From the NCBI GenBank assembly GCA_963728875.1, contig CAVSLJ010000002.1, positions 496,001-560,000 of the forward strand: a DNA stretch of 64,000 nucleotides, given 5' to 3'. This DNA comes from DASUPK01 sp963728875 (GTDB taxonomy: Bacteria; Actinomycetota; Thermoleophilia; Solirubrobacterales; 70-9). The notes below the pieces were generated by a model that ran no database searches, had not been told where the DNA came from, and was given only the letters and a program-made list of their open reading frames with translations. Shown one piece after another: positions 36,155 to 44,722 of this stretch (the stretch's first letter is position 1; the number at the start of each line of letters is the position of its first letter). The position numbers were made by a program, and so were the translations under genes.

Positions 36155-36661
36155 CTATGCCGCGGTCTTTCGCCTGGCAGCTTCCTTCCCACGGTTCGGG
36201 AAGGGGGGCCTGCAGCCCTCCGGGTAGCGCTGGAGATAGTCCTGGTCGTAGGCCTCGCACTCCAAGAAGGTTCCCCCCTCGCTGATCCGGGTCGCGGTTT
36301 TGCCGAGCCAGTGGCCCGAGGCGTCGACGTCGAGGATTGCCTCCTCGGCCACCCGGCGCTGCTCGTCGCTCGTACAGAAGATCTCCGAGCGGTAGATGGA
36401 GCCGACGAGATCCTCGCCCAGGTCCGCTCTGTGGACGAGGAAGAAGTATTCGAGCAGATCGCGGTAGGAGATCCGGTCGGTGTCGAAGACGACCTCGACC
36501 ACCTCGGCGTGGCCGCCAGGATTCTCCTCGGTCGGGTCGTCGCCCTCGCCGCCGGTCCATCCCACCCGCGTGGCGACGACCCCGTTGCAGCTGCGCAGGA
36601 GCTGCTGCATGATCCAGGCGCAGCCTCCGGCGAGAACCGCCGTCTCGGTCTTGTCGGCCAT
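36155..36661 (-). CDS. msrA: Peptide methionine sulfoxide reductase MsrA, divergent active-site motif
   Basis: A 168-residue MsrA-family protein. The catalytic loop reads GGCAWIMQQL instead of GGCFWGxE, keeping the Cys (C14) and Trp (W16) but replacing Phe by Ala and the conserved Glu by Gln. The rest (VGWTGGEGDDPTEENPGGHAEVVEVVFD, YFFLVHRADLG, YRSEIFCTSDEQ, CEAYDQDYLQRYP) is clearly MsrA-like. The Glu normally helps polarise the sulfoxide, so activity may be altered. It could be a specialised or weakened enzyme. Confidence 0.85.
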   Translation of the reverse strand: MADKTETAVLAGGCAWIMQQLLRSCNGVVATRVGWTGGEGDDPTEENPGGHAEVVEVVFDTDRISYRDLLEYFFLVHRADLGEDLVGSIYRSEIFCTSDEQRRVAEEAILDVDASGHWLGKTATRISEGGTFLECEAYDQDYLQRYPEGCRPPFPNRGKEAARRKTAA

Positions 36662-36703
36662 CGCGGTCTCCTTCCTTGGGAACGCATTCGAAGACTACGC
36701 CTG

Positions 36704-36709
36704 TAGCTT
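36704..36709 (+). promoter_or_regulatory. -10 box for a leaderless DsbA-like transcript
   Basis: TAGCTT ends 7 nt before the GTG at 36717, in the divergent gap after msrA. Confidence 0.4.
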
Positions 36710-36716
36710 CAGTCGC

Positions 36717-37220
36717 GTGAGCGAGCTGACCAGCGCCTCGGTGCCGCCGATCGCGGCCGACGACCACGTCACGGGGACGGGGGAGGGGGTGGAGGTGATC
36801 GTCTACGCCGATTTCGGCTGCCCGTACTGCGCCGCCGGTTGGGCACGGCTGCGTGAGCTGCCGCTTCGCCTCTGCTTTCGTCACTTCCCGATGGCCTCCA
36901 AGCATCCTCGATCCCCCGCGCTGCACGCAGCAGCCGAGGCCGCCGGCGCCCAGGGCGCCTTCTGGGAGATGTGCGACTCGCTCTACGCCGACCGGGGGCG
37001 GGTCGACGACCCGCATCTGTGGGAACGGGCGGAGCGATTCGGCCTCGACCTGGAGCGCTTTCGCGCCGACGTCCGCTCGGATGCGGTCCGCGAGCGCATC
37101 GAGCGGGATTTCGTCAGTGGAATTCGCGCCGGAGTCGGCGGCACGCCAACCGGGTTTGTGGACGGGCAGCGTCTCGAAGGCGATCTCATACAGGCGCTCG
37201 CGGCGATCACGGACCGCTAA
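36717..37220 (+). CDS. DsbA-family thioredoxin-fold protein
   Basis: A 167-residue oxidoreductase-like protein. The active site CPYC (C35-C38) sits in VIVYADFGCPYC, and the cis-Pro loop is GGTPTGFVDG. The segment between them is the helical DsbA insertion. There is no signal peptide, so it probably acts in the cytoplasm, like the FrnE/2-hydroxychromene isomerase relatives. I chose GTG 36717 because the frame then starts right after a -10 box and gives a normal length. It is divergent from msrA and precedes pnp. Confidence 0.87.
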   Translation: MSELTSASVPPIAADDHVTGTGEGVEVIVYADFGCPYCAAGWARLRELPLRLCFRHFPMASKHPRSPALHAAAEAAGAQGAFWEMCDSLYADRGRVDDPHLWERAERFGLDLERFRADVRSDAVRERIERDFVSGIRAGVGGTPTGFVDGQRLEGDLIQALAAITDR

Positions 37221-37257
37221 CATCGCCGCGACAGAGAACGAGAGTTCTTAAGCGAAA

Positions 37258-37276
37258 GGCCGCCAACCGGGCGGCC
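37258..37276 (+). promoter_or_regulatory. Leader hairpin before pnp
   Basis: GGCCGCC (37258-37264) pairs with GGCGGCC (37270-37276) around the loop AACCG, directly before the purine-rich ribosome binding site (AAGGGA at 37278-37283). TAACAT at 37218-37223 may be the -10 box. Known pnp leaders are autoregulated through a hairpin; this one is a candidate for that. Confidence 0.5.
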
Positions 37277-37293
37277 GAAGGGAAACAAGACAT

Positions 37294-39561
37294 ATGAGCA
37301 TGTTCGAAGTAAGCCGCGTCTCGGCGGAGGTGGGCGGCCAGGAGATCTCCTTCGAGACCGGAAAGCTCGCCCGTCAGGCGAGTGGCGCCGTTGTGGTGCG
37401 TTCCGGCGACACGATGGTCCTCTGCACCGCCACCGCGGGCAACGACCGGGACGTCGACTTCCTGCCCCTCACAGTCGACGTCGAGGAAAAGCACTATGCC
37501 GCGGGCAAGATCCCGGGCTCATTCTTCCGCCGCGAGGCGCGGGCCGGCGAAAAGGCCACGCTGACCGCCCGGATGATCGATCGCCCGATTCGCCCGCTCT
37601 TCCCGAAGGGCTGGCGCCGCGAGACCCAGCTGGTCTCCCAGCCGCTTTCGGTGGATCACGTTCACCCCTACGACATCCTGGCGATGAACGGCGCCTCCGC
37701 CGCCCTCGCCATCTCCGAGATCCCGGTGGCCAAGCACGTCGGAGCCGTCCGGATCGGCAAGCTCGATGGTGACTTCGTCGTCAACCCCGAGGAGGAGAGG
37801 CTCGAGGAGCTCGAGTTGGACCTGATCGTGTCGGGCACGGACGAGGCGATCCTGATGGTCGAGGCCGGCGCCGACGGCGTCACCGAGGCCGAGATCCTGG
37901 ACGCGCTCGACATCGCGCACTCCGAGATCAAGAAGCTGGTCGCCACGATGGAGGAGCTGCGCGAGAAGGCGGGCAAGGAGAAGCTCGAGATCGATGTTCC
38001 CCAGGTCGACGAAGCGACCCTCGAGTCCATCAAGAGCTCGCATGGCGCCAAGCTCGACGAGGCCACGCAGGTCCAGGCCAAGCTGGAGCGCCAGGACGCG
38101 ATCGACGCCGTCGAGGAGGAGGTGCTCGAGCAGTACGCGCCTCCGACCGAGGACGAGCAGCCCGACCGCGAGCGGCTCGCCGAGGTGAAGGCCGCGTTCG
38201 CCAAGCTCGAGAAGGACACCATCCGCAAGCGCATCGCCGTCGACAAGAAGCGCCCAGACGGCCGCGCCCAGGACGAGATTCGCCCGATCGAGACCGAGAT
38301 CGACATCGCACCGCGCTCGCACGGCTCCGCCCTGTTCACGCGCGGTGAGACGCAGATCCTCTCCAACGTGGCGCTCGGCACCACCCGCATGGACATGAAG
38401 GTCGACAACCTCGGCCTGCAGGAGACCAAGCGGTTCTGGCACCACTACAACTTCCCGCCGTTCTCGGTGGGAGAGGCCGGCTTCATGCGCGGCCCGAAGC
38501 GCCGCGACATCGGTCACGGCGCGCTCGCCGAGCGGGCACTTCAGGCCACGATCCCCGATGAGGAGGAGTTCCCGTACGTGATCCGAGTCGTCTCCGACAC
38601 CCTGGAGTCGAACGGGTCCTCGTCGATGGGCTCGGTCTGCGCTTCCTCGATGGCCTTGCAGGCCGCGGGCGTGCCGGTCACCGCGCCGGTCGCCGGCGTC
38701 GCGATGGGGCTGATCAAGGAGGGTGACGACTACGTCGTCCTCACCGACATCGCCGGCGTCGAGGACCACCTGGGCGACATGGACTTCAAGGTCGCCGGGA
38801 CGTCAGAGGGCATCACCGCCCTGCAGATGGACATCAAGATCACCGGCGTCACGCTGGAGATCCTCAAGGACGCGCTCGACCAGGCCAACAAGGGCCGCCT
38901 GTTCATCCTGGGCAGGATGGCCGAGGCGATCGACCATCCGCGCGAGCAGCTCTCGCAGTTCGCGCCGAAGATCACCTCGATCAAGATCGACCCGGAGAAG
39001 ATCGGCGCGCTGATCGGCAAGGGCGGCGAGACGATCCGCGGCCTCTCCGAGGAGTTCGAGGCCGAGATCGACGTCGACGACGACGGCACGGTGCGTCTCT
39101 ACGCGCCCACCGGCGAGCGGGTCGACGCCCTCGCGGAGCGGATCACTGCGATGACGAAGGACGCCGAGATCGGCGACCGCTACACGTCCGGAAAGGTGGT
39201 GAAGACCACCAACTTCGGCGCCTTCGTCGAGCTCAGCAAGGGCACCGACGGCCTGCTTCACATCTCCAACGTGAAGCCGGGAGAGCGCGTGGGCACCGTC
39301 GAGGACGTCCTCAACCAGGGCGACGAGATCGACGTCACCGTCGTAGAGGTCGACAAGGAGCGAGGCCGGATCGGCCTACGTCTCACCGCCGACCCCGATG
39401 TCGAGGGCAAGTCGGCCGAGGAGCTCGCCGGAGTCGGCACCGGTGATCCGGGTCCGCCCAGCCGTCGCCGTGAAGGTGGCGGAGGCCGCGGCGGCCCCAG
39501 GCGCGATCGCGATGGCGGCGGCGGTCGCCGGCGCGAGCGGCAGGGCGGCCGGGACCGCTAG
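37294..39561 (+). CDS. pnp: Polynucleotide phosphorylase
   Basis: A 755-residue 3'-5' phosphorolytic exoribonuclease and RNA polymerase. Two RNase PH cores are present, the first beginning with VGGQEISFETGKLARQASG and the second with GRAQDEIRPIETEI. The catalytic Asp region is GDMDFKVAGT, followed by a KH domain (KIGALIGKGGETIRGL, about 568-583) and an S1 domain (about 625-695). The end is a Gly/Arg-rich tail that may bind RNA. ATG 37294 has a purine-rich ribosome binding site. The M16 peptidase follows after 10 nt. Confidence 0.96.
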   Translation: MSMFEVSRVSAEVGGQEISFETGKLARQASGAVVVRSGDTMVLCTATAGNDRDVDFLPLTVDVEEKHYAAGKIPGSFFRREARAGEKATLTARMIDRPIRPLFPKGWRRETQLVSQPLSVDHVHPYDILAMNGASAALAISEIPVAKHVGAVRIGKLDGDFVVNPEEERLEELELDLIVSGTDEAILMVEAGADGVTEAEILDALDIAHSEIKKLVATMEELREKAGKEKLEIDVPQVDEATLESIKSSHGAKLDEATQVQAKLERQDAIDAVEEEVLEQYAPPTEDEQPDRERLAEVKAAFAKLEKDTIRKRIAVDKKRPDGRAQDEIRPIETEIDIAPRSHGSALFTRGETQILSNVALGTTRMDMKVDNLGLQETKRFWHHYNFPPFSVGEAGFMRGPKRRDIGHGALAERALQATIPDEEEFPYVIRVVSDTLESNGSSSMGSVCASSMALQAAGVPVTAPVAGVAMGLIKEGDDYVVLTDIAGVEDHLGDMDFKVAGTSEGITALQMDIKITGVTLEILKDALDQANKGRLFILGRMAEAIDHPREQLSQFAPKITSIKIDPEKIGALIGKGGETIRGLSEEFEAEIDVDDDGTVRLYAPTGERVDALAERITAMTKDAEIGDRYTSGKVVKTTNFGAFVELSKGTDGLLHISNVKPGERVGTVEDVLNQGDEIDVTVVEVDKERGRIGLRLTADPDVEGKSAEELAGVGTGDPGPPSRRREGGGGRGGPRRDRDGGGGRRRERQGGRDR

Positions 39562-39571
39562 GTCCGACCGC

Positions 39572-40849
39572 GTGGCAGACGCTCAGATAACCGAGCTCGA
39601 CTCCGGGACCCGGGTCGTCACCGAGGCAGTGCCCTCGGTGAGATCCGTGGCCCTGGGGCTCTGGGTTCGGACAGGCTCGAGGGACGAGACGCCGGCGCAG
39701 GCCGGCGTCTCGCATTTCCTCGAGCATCTGCTCTTCAAGGGCACGAAGCGCTACTCGGCGATCGAGATCGCGGAGGTGTTCGACGGCCTCGGTGCCGCGG
39801 TGAACGCGGCGACCGGCAAGGAATCGACGAACCTCTACGCGCGCTTTCTCGACACCCATACCGACGAGGCGTTCGACCTCCTCGCCGAGATGCTGCTCCG
39901 CCCGACCTATCCCGAGATCGACTCCGAGCGCGAGGTGGTGCTGGAGGAGATCGCGATGTACGAGGACGAGCCGCAGGACAAGGTCCACGACGTGCTCGAC
40001 CGCGCGGTCTTCGGCGGTCATCCGCTGGGCCGGAGGGTCCTCGGAGAGGCCGAGGTGATCAGCTCGATCCCGATCCCGGACATCGACGCCTACCATCGCG
40101 CGCACTACACGGGGGCGAACATCGTCGTCGCGGCGGCGGGGAACGTCGATCACGAGCAGATCGTCGAGCTCGGCAGGCGCCACGTCGAGCCCCCGACGGC
40201 TGACGGCGACGGCTCCGCGCTCGAAGCGCCTGAGGTCGATGGCGCCCAGGTCGCCTTCCAGCAGAAGGACACGGAGCAGTTCCATATCTGCTTCGGCGGC
40301 TCGGGCATCGACCGCAGCGACGAGCGCCGCTACGCGCTCAGCATCCTCGACGCCGTCTTCGGCGGCTCCACCTCGTCCCGCCTCTTCCGCGAGGTGCGCG
40401 AGAAGCGCGGGCTCGCCTACTCAGTCGGCTCGTACACCCAGCAGTACGTCGATAGCGGGATGGTCGGCATCTACGTCGGCACCCGCCAGGACAACGTGCA
40501 GGAGGCCTGCGAGATCATCGGCCGCGAGCTGGGCTCCATCCACGCCGATGGGATCACCGACGACGAGCTCGCCCGGGCCAAGGAGCACGTCAAGGGCCGG
40601 ATGGTCCTCTCCTCGGAGTCCACCGCGGCTCGGATGGGACGGATCGGGAAGTCCCTGCTCTTCGGGACGCCGCTGCTGACCCTCGACGAGCTGCTCGAGA
40701 AGGTCGACGCGGTGACCTCGCAGGACGTGGCCGAGCTCGCTCGCGAGCTCTACTCGCCCGATTCCCTCTCGGCCGCGGCGATCGCCCCGGACGAGGACCG
40801 CTTCCGGTCGGCGCTCGCACCCGTCAGCGAAGCACTCGCCGCGGCCTAG
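39572..40849 (+). CDS. M16 family zinc peptidase
   Basis: A 425-residue M16 (pitrilysin/processing peptidase-like) protein. The inverted zinc motif HFLEHLLFKG and the downstream Glu (VVLEEIAMYEDEPQD) are present, and the second inactive-type half is also complete. It probably degrades peptides in the cytoplasm; there is no signal peptide. The GTG start at 39572 is 10 nt after pnp. The pnp then M16 peptidase order is common in actinobacteria and many Firmicutes. Confidence 0.94.
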   Translation: MADAQITELDSGTRVVTEAVPSVRSVALGLWVRTGSRDETPAQAGVSHFLEHLLFKGTKRYSAIEIAEVFDGLGAAVNAATGKESTNLYARFLDTHTDEAFDLLAEMLLRPTYPEIDSEREVVLEEIAMYEDEPQDKVHDVLDRAVFGGHPLGRRVLGEAEVISSIPIPDIDAYHRAHYTGANIVVAAAGNVDHEQIVELGRRHVEPPTADGDGSALEAPEVDGAQVAFQQKDTEQFHICFGGSGIDRSDERRYALSILDAVFGGSTSSRLFREVREKRGLAYSVGSYTQQYVDSGMVGIYVGTRQDNVQEACEIIGRELGSIHADGITDDELARAKEHVKGRMVLSSESTAARMGRIGKSLLFGTPLLTLDELLEKVDAVTSQDVAELARELYSPDSLSAAAIAPDEDRFRSALAPVSEALAAA

Positions 40850-40864
40850 CCGGCGACCTCTCCG

Positions 40865-41263
40865 ATGCCGGAGGAGAACGCCGCCATGCTCAAACAGGGG
40901 TTCGAGCGACTCCGGCGCGAGGGCTCCATTGACCCCGGGTTGATCGACCCGGAGATCGAGATCGTCAACTTCAAGAGCTTTCCCCTCACGCGTCCGTATC
41001 ACGGTCATGAGGGGCTGGCCGAGTGGCTCGCCGATCTGAGCGAGCCTTTCGACGAGTTCGGCTTCGAGCTGGTCGAGGTGCTCGCCGACGCCGACGAGCA
41101 GGTCGTGCTGACCCTTCGGGCGAGCGGGACCTCACGTTCGGGTGGACCTCCGTTCGCGCTCGAGTGGGGGGCCATCTACACGTTCCGGGAGGGCAGGATC
41201 ACGAGGGCTGAGGGATTCCGCACGGGCGAGGAGGCCCTTCGGGCCGCTGGGCTCGAGGGATAG
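40865..41263 (+). CDS. SnoaL-like (NTF2 fold) protein
   Basis: A 132-residue single-domain protein with the NTF2/SnoaL pattern: two N-terminal helices (MLKQGFERLRREG), IDPEIEIVNF, the loop PYHGHEGLAEWLADL, and beta strands VVLTLRASGTSRSGGPPFALEWGAIYTFREGRITRAEGF. Members may be enzymes or ligand binders; nothing shows which. The ATG start is 15 nt after the M16 gene. Confidence 0.78.
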   Translation: MPEENAAMLKQGFERLRREGSIDPGLIDPEIEIVNFKSFPLTRPYHGHEGLAEWLADLSEPFDEFGFELVEVLADADEQVVLTLRASGTSRSGGPPFALEWGAIYTFREGRITRAEGFRTGEEALRAAGLEG

Positions 41264-41267
41264 ACAA

Positions 41268-41711
41268 ATGGCGGATCTCGACTCGAAGTACCGGCCTGGC
41301 CTCGAAACGAATCTGGAGAGCGGGGAGGAGCTGCGGGGACTCTGCATCGCCTCTCAGCAGAAGGGCATGTTCAAGGGTGGGTCCGCGGTGATCGGGACGA
41401 CCGACCGGCGTCTCCTCTTCCAGCCCCTCGACCGGCGCGGCGATCCCGACGGCCCCATCGAGTCGATCCTTCCCGAGCAGGTCGCCTCAGTGAAGGCGGG
41501 GCCGGCCGGGGGCGGGTGGATCAACGTCGATACGGCGATCCTCGATCACGCCGCGGTCCGGCTTCAGATTCAGAAGACCGACGGCGAGAAGCTCAAGCTG
41601 ATGCTGATGCGCGGTGAGGGCAAGCTGCTCGGCGGTCTCGGTGGAGGCGAGGGGCAGCGCCAGGGGCTCGATGCGCTCGCCGGCTGGTTCCGCGGTATCG
41701 AAGCCCCATAA
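41268..41711 (+). CDS. Hypothetical protein with a PH-like/GRAM-type beta domain
   Basis: A 147-residue cytoplasmic protein. The pattern ESGEELRGLCIASQQ, VIGTTDRRLLFQPL, IESILPEQVASVKAG and VRLQIQKTDGEKLKLML is that of bacterial PH-like domains, where a T-x-R-L-L-F strand is characteristic. The C-terminus is glycine-rich (LLGGLGGGEGQ). I cannot assign a function. The start is ATG 41268, and a TAAGAT box for dapB overlaps the end of this gene. Confidence 0.7.
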   Translation: MADLDSKYRPGLETNLESGEELRGLCIASQQKGMFKGGSAVIGTTDRRLLFQPLDRRGDPDGPIESILPEQVASVKAGPAGGGWINVDTAILDHAAVRLQIQKTDGEKLKLMLMRGEGKLLGGLGGGEGQRQGLDALAGWFRGIEAP

Positions 41712-41714
41712 GAT
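41709..41714 (+). promoter_or_regulatory. -10 box for a leaderless dapB transcript
   Basis: TAAGAT ends 6 nt before the dapB ATG at 41721. It overlaps the stop of the preceding gene. Confidence 0.5.
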
Positions 41715-41720
41715 CGCCCG

Positions 41721-42401
41721 ATGGCCGATCCGATCAAGGTCGTCGTCTCCGGTGCGGCCGGACTCATGGGGAGCACGACCTGTGAGGCCGTCGAGGGTGC
41801 AGATGACATGGAGCTGGTCGGTCGCGCCGACCCGGCTCTCGACACCTCCGTGAACGATGTGCTCGAAGGAGCTGACGTGATGGTCGACTTCACGACCCCG
41901 GATGCGGCTCCAGCCAACGTCTTCGATGCGATCGAAGCGGGTGTTCATGCCGTCGTCGGCAGCACCGGGTTCGACTTCGAGGAGCTGCAGGCACACGTGC
42001 TGCGCGCGGACAGCAAGGCGAACTGCTTCGTCGCGCCGAACTTCACGATCGGGGCGGTGCTCATGATGCAGGCCGCGAAGCTGATCGCTCCCCATATGCC
42101 GGAGGCCGAGATCATCGAGCTGCACCGCGCCGAGAAGAGGGACGCACCGTCGGGCACCGCCAAGCGCACGGCGGAGCTGATCGGGGAGGCGGGCGGCAAC
42201 GTCCACGAACCGATCCACTCGGTGCGCCTGCCCGGCCTGGTCGCGCACCAGGAGGTCGTCTTCGGCGGCGAGGGCCAGACGCTCTCGATCCGCCACGATT
42301 CGATCGACCGCTCGAGCTTCATGCCTGGGGTGCTGCTGGCGGTCCGCAAGGTCGCCGATCTGCCCGAGCGCTTCGTAATCGGACTGGAGGAGCTGCTGTG
42401 A
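41721..42401 (+). CDS. dapB: 4-hydroxy-tetrahydrodipicolinate reductase
   Basis: A 226-residue DapB, the NAD(P)H-dependent second step of the diaminopimelate branch. VVSGAAGLMGS is the nucleotide-binding loop, VVGSTGF is typical, and IIELHRAEKRDAPSGTAKRTAE is the substrate motif. Normal DapB has HH at the first two catalytic positions; here the second His is Arg, while the catalytic Lys and the DAPSGTA loop are kept. At 226 residues it is shorter than most DapB proteins. The stop overlaps the amidase start (GTGA). Confidence 0.92.
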   Translation: MADPIKVVVSGAAGLMGSTTCEAVEGADDMELVGRADPALDTSVNDVLEGADVMVDFTTPDAAPANVFDAIEAGVHAVVGSTGFDFEELQAHVLRADSKANCFVAPNFTIGAVLMMQAAKLIAPHMPEAEIIELHRAEKRDAPSGTAKRTAELIGEAGGNVHEPIHSVRLPGLVAHQEVVFGGEGQTLSIRHDSIDRSSFMPGVLLAVRKVADLPERFVIGLEELL

Positions 42402-43849
42402 GCGAGGACCTGGCCAGGCTGGACGCCACCGCGCAGGCGGAGCTGGTGCGCATCGGGGAGGTGAGTCCCGAGGAGTTGACCGCCGCCGCCATCGAGCGTG
42501 CGGAGCGGATCAACCCGGAGCTCAACGCGATCATCCATCCGCTCTACGAGCAAGGCCTCCAGGAGTCCCGCGGCGAGCTGCCCGACGGGCCCTTCCGCGG
42601 CGTGCCCTTCCTCTTCAAGGACCTCGGCGCGGGCCTGGCGGGTCAGCCGATGCACATGGGGATGAAGGCGCTGAAGGAAGCCGACTTCCGCCTGCCGGTG
42701 GACACCTTCCTCGGCGCACGCTTCCGCGAGGCGGGTTTCGTCACGATCGGCAAGACCAACACACCGGAGCTCGGAATCGTCCCGACCACCGAGCCGGAGG
42801 CCTACGGGCCCACCCACAACCCATGGGACCTCGGCCGGTCGCCCGGCGGGTCCAGCGGCGGCTCGGCGGCCGCAGTCGCCGCGGGCATCGTGCCGATCGC
42901 GCACGCCAACGACGGCGGGGGCTCGATCCGGATTCCGGCGAGCTGCTGTGGCCTCGTGGGCCTGAAGCCGAGCCGGGGGCGGACTTCACTCGGCCCGCTG
43001 GTTGGGGACACGATGAGCGGTTTGACGGTGGAGCACGTGGTGTCGCGATCCGTTCGAGACGTGGCGCTGGCACTCGACGCGACCCACGGGCCGGGCCCCG
43101 GCGATCCCTACGTGGCGCCACCGCCGGCGAGGGCCTACATGGAGGAGCTCGGGGCCGATCCCGGCTCGCTGCGCATTGCGCTCATGACCGAATCGATCGG
43201 CACCGACATCGAAATCGATCCAATCGTGGTCTCCGCTGCCCGGGAGGCCGCGACAATGCTCGAGGAGCTCGGCCATCGCTTGGATGAAGACGCGCCGGCA
43301 GTCCCCGAGTTCGATCCGATCGAGACGTTCCTGACCCGCTGGTACGCGGGCCAGACCGAGATCCTGGACCAGTTCGGCGTCATCCTCGGCCGCCAGCTTG
43401 GGCCCGACGACGTCGAGCCGCTCACCTGGGCGATGGCCGAGGAGGGCAGACGCCGTCATTCCGGCCAGTACCTCGCCGCAGTCAGCCAGCATCATGCGTT
43501 TGCCCGGATGCTCGGCCTGTGGTTCGAGGCGGGACACGACCTGCTCCTGACCCCGACCATGGGAGAGCCGCCGCCGCCTCTGGGCAGCTTCGCCGCTGAT
43601 CCCAAGGAACCGCTGAAAACGATCCACCGGGGTGAGAAGACGGCGGGGTTCACCGCGCTGCTCAACGCTACGGGCAACCCGGCGATCTCGCTGCCGCTCG
43701 GATGGAGCGAGGATGGGTTGCCGATCGGCGTGCAGCTGATCGCGCCGCTCGGCCGCGAGGACATCCTCCTGCGCGTGGCTGCTCAGCTCGAGCAGGCGCA
43801 CCCTTGGGCCGACCGGTTCCCCGAGGTCTTCCCGGTACCCTCCGGTTGA
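42398..43849 (+). CDS. Amidase signature family enzyme
   Basis: A 483-residue amidase with the Ser-cisSer-Lys triad: K74 in FLFKDLGAG, cis-S152 in SPGGSSGGSAAAVAAG and S176 in NDGGGSIRIPASCCG. The C-terminus fits (NATGNPAISLPLGWSEDGLPIGVQLIAPLGRED). It is not a GatA by context because gatB and gatC are absent. It sits between dapB and dapA with overlapping start and stop codons, so it might act on a cell-wall or lysine-pathway amide, but the substrate is unknown. Confidence 0.92.
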   Translation: MSEDLARLDATAQAELVRIGEVSPEELTAAAIERAERINPELNAIIHPLYEQGLQESRGELPDGPFRGVPFLFKDLGAGLAGQPMHMGMKALKEADFRLPVDTFLGARFREAGFVTIGKTNTPELGIVPTTEPEAYGPTHNPWDLGRSPGGSSGGSAAAVAAGIVPIAHANDGGGSIRIPASCCGLVGLKPSRGRTSLGPLVGDTMSGLTVEHVVSRSVRDVALALDATHGPGPGDPYVAPPPARAYMEELGADPGSLRIALMTESIGTDIEIDPIVVSAAREAATMLEELGHRLDEDAPAVPEFDPIETFLTRWYAGQTEILDQFGVILGRQLGPDDVEPLTWAMAEEGRRRHSGQYLAAVSQHHAFARMLGLWFEAGHDLLLTPTMGEPPPPLGSFAADPKEPLKTIHRGEKTAGFTALLNATGNPAISLPLGWSEDGLPIGVQLIAPLGREDILLRVAAQLEQAHPWADRFPEVFPVPSG

Positions 43850-44721
43850 TGCCTGAGATCGGAGGGGTATTGACGGCGATGGTGACCCCGTTCGCCGAGG
43901 ACCGCTCGGTGGACGAGGCGGCGGCGCGGTCGCTCGCGGGTCACCTGATCGAGAACGGCTCGCACGGGCTGGTGCTCGCCGGCACCACCGGGGAGTCCCC
44001 GACCCTCGAGGACGCCGAGAAGCTCGCCCTGCTGCGGGCGGTGCGCGACGAGGTCGGCGCCGACGTCCTGCTGATCTGCGGCACGGGCTCCAACGACACG
44101 CGCCATTCCGAGCGCCTCTCGGCGGCCGCGGCGGATGCCGGGGCGGACGCGGTTCTGGCCGTGACGCCGTACTACAACAAGCCCAGCTTCCCGGGGATCA
44201 AGGCTCATTACGAGGCGGTCGCCAAGGCTGCCGGGATCCCGGTCGTGCTCTACAACATCCCCTCGCGCGTGGTGCTCAACCTCTCGCCCGGTCAGCTCGG
44301 TGAGCTGGCGCAGATCGAGAACGTCGTCGCTGTCAAGCAGGCGAACGACGACGAGCTCCAGCCGATCGATGGGCTGCGGGTGCTGGCCGGGAACGACGGC
44401 ACCTTTCTGCCGGCACTCGAGATGGGCGAACCCGGCGGGATCCTGGTCGCCTCCCACATCGTCGGTCCAGAGCTTCGCGAGATCTACGACGCCGTCCAGG
44501 CCGATGATCTCGACCGGGCCCGGGAGATCGACACCGGGCTGCGACCGATCTACGAGATGATCTCGCGGGTGAATCCAATCCCGATCAAGGCCGCTCTCGA
44601 GCTGCTCGGGAGCTGCTCGTGCCGGGCCCGGCTTCCGATCGTGGAGGCCGACGAGGCCCAGCGATCGGAGATCAGGCGCGTGCTCGAGGCCCACGGGCTG
44701 CTGGCCGGGAGCGCCGCCTAG
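43849..44721 (+). CDS. dapA: 4-hydroxy-tetrahydrodipicolinate synthase
   Basis: A 290-residue TIM-barrel aldolase that condenses pyruvate with aspartate semialdehyde. The Schiff-base lysine is K163 in VVAVKQAND, with Y136 in LYNIPSR, and GTTGESPTL is the conserved N-terminal motif. ATG 43849 overlaps the amidase stop by one base (TTGATG). RNase J follows after 1 nt; the dapA-rnj order is conserved in actinobacteria. Confidence 0.95.
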   Translation: MPEIGGVLTAMVTPFAEDRSVDEAAARSLAGHLIENGSHGLVLAGTTGESPTLEDAEKLALLRAVRDEVGADVLLICGTGSNDTRHSERLSAAAADAGADAVLAVTPYYNKPSFPGIKAHYEAVAKAAGIPVVLYNIPSRVVLNLSPGQLGELAQIENVVAVKQANDDELQPIDGLRVLAGNDGTFLPALEMGEPGGILVASHIVGPELREIYDAVQADDLDRAREIDTGLRPIYEMISRVNPIPIKAALELLGSCSCRARLPIVEADEAQRSEIRRVLEAHGLLAGSAA

Positions 44722-44722
44722 C

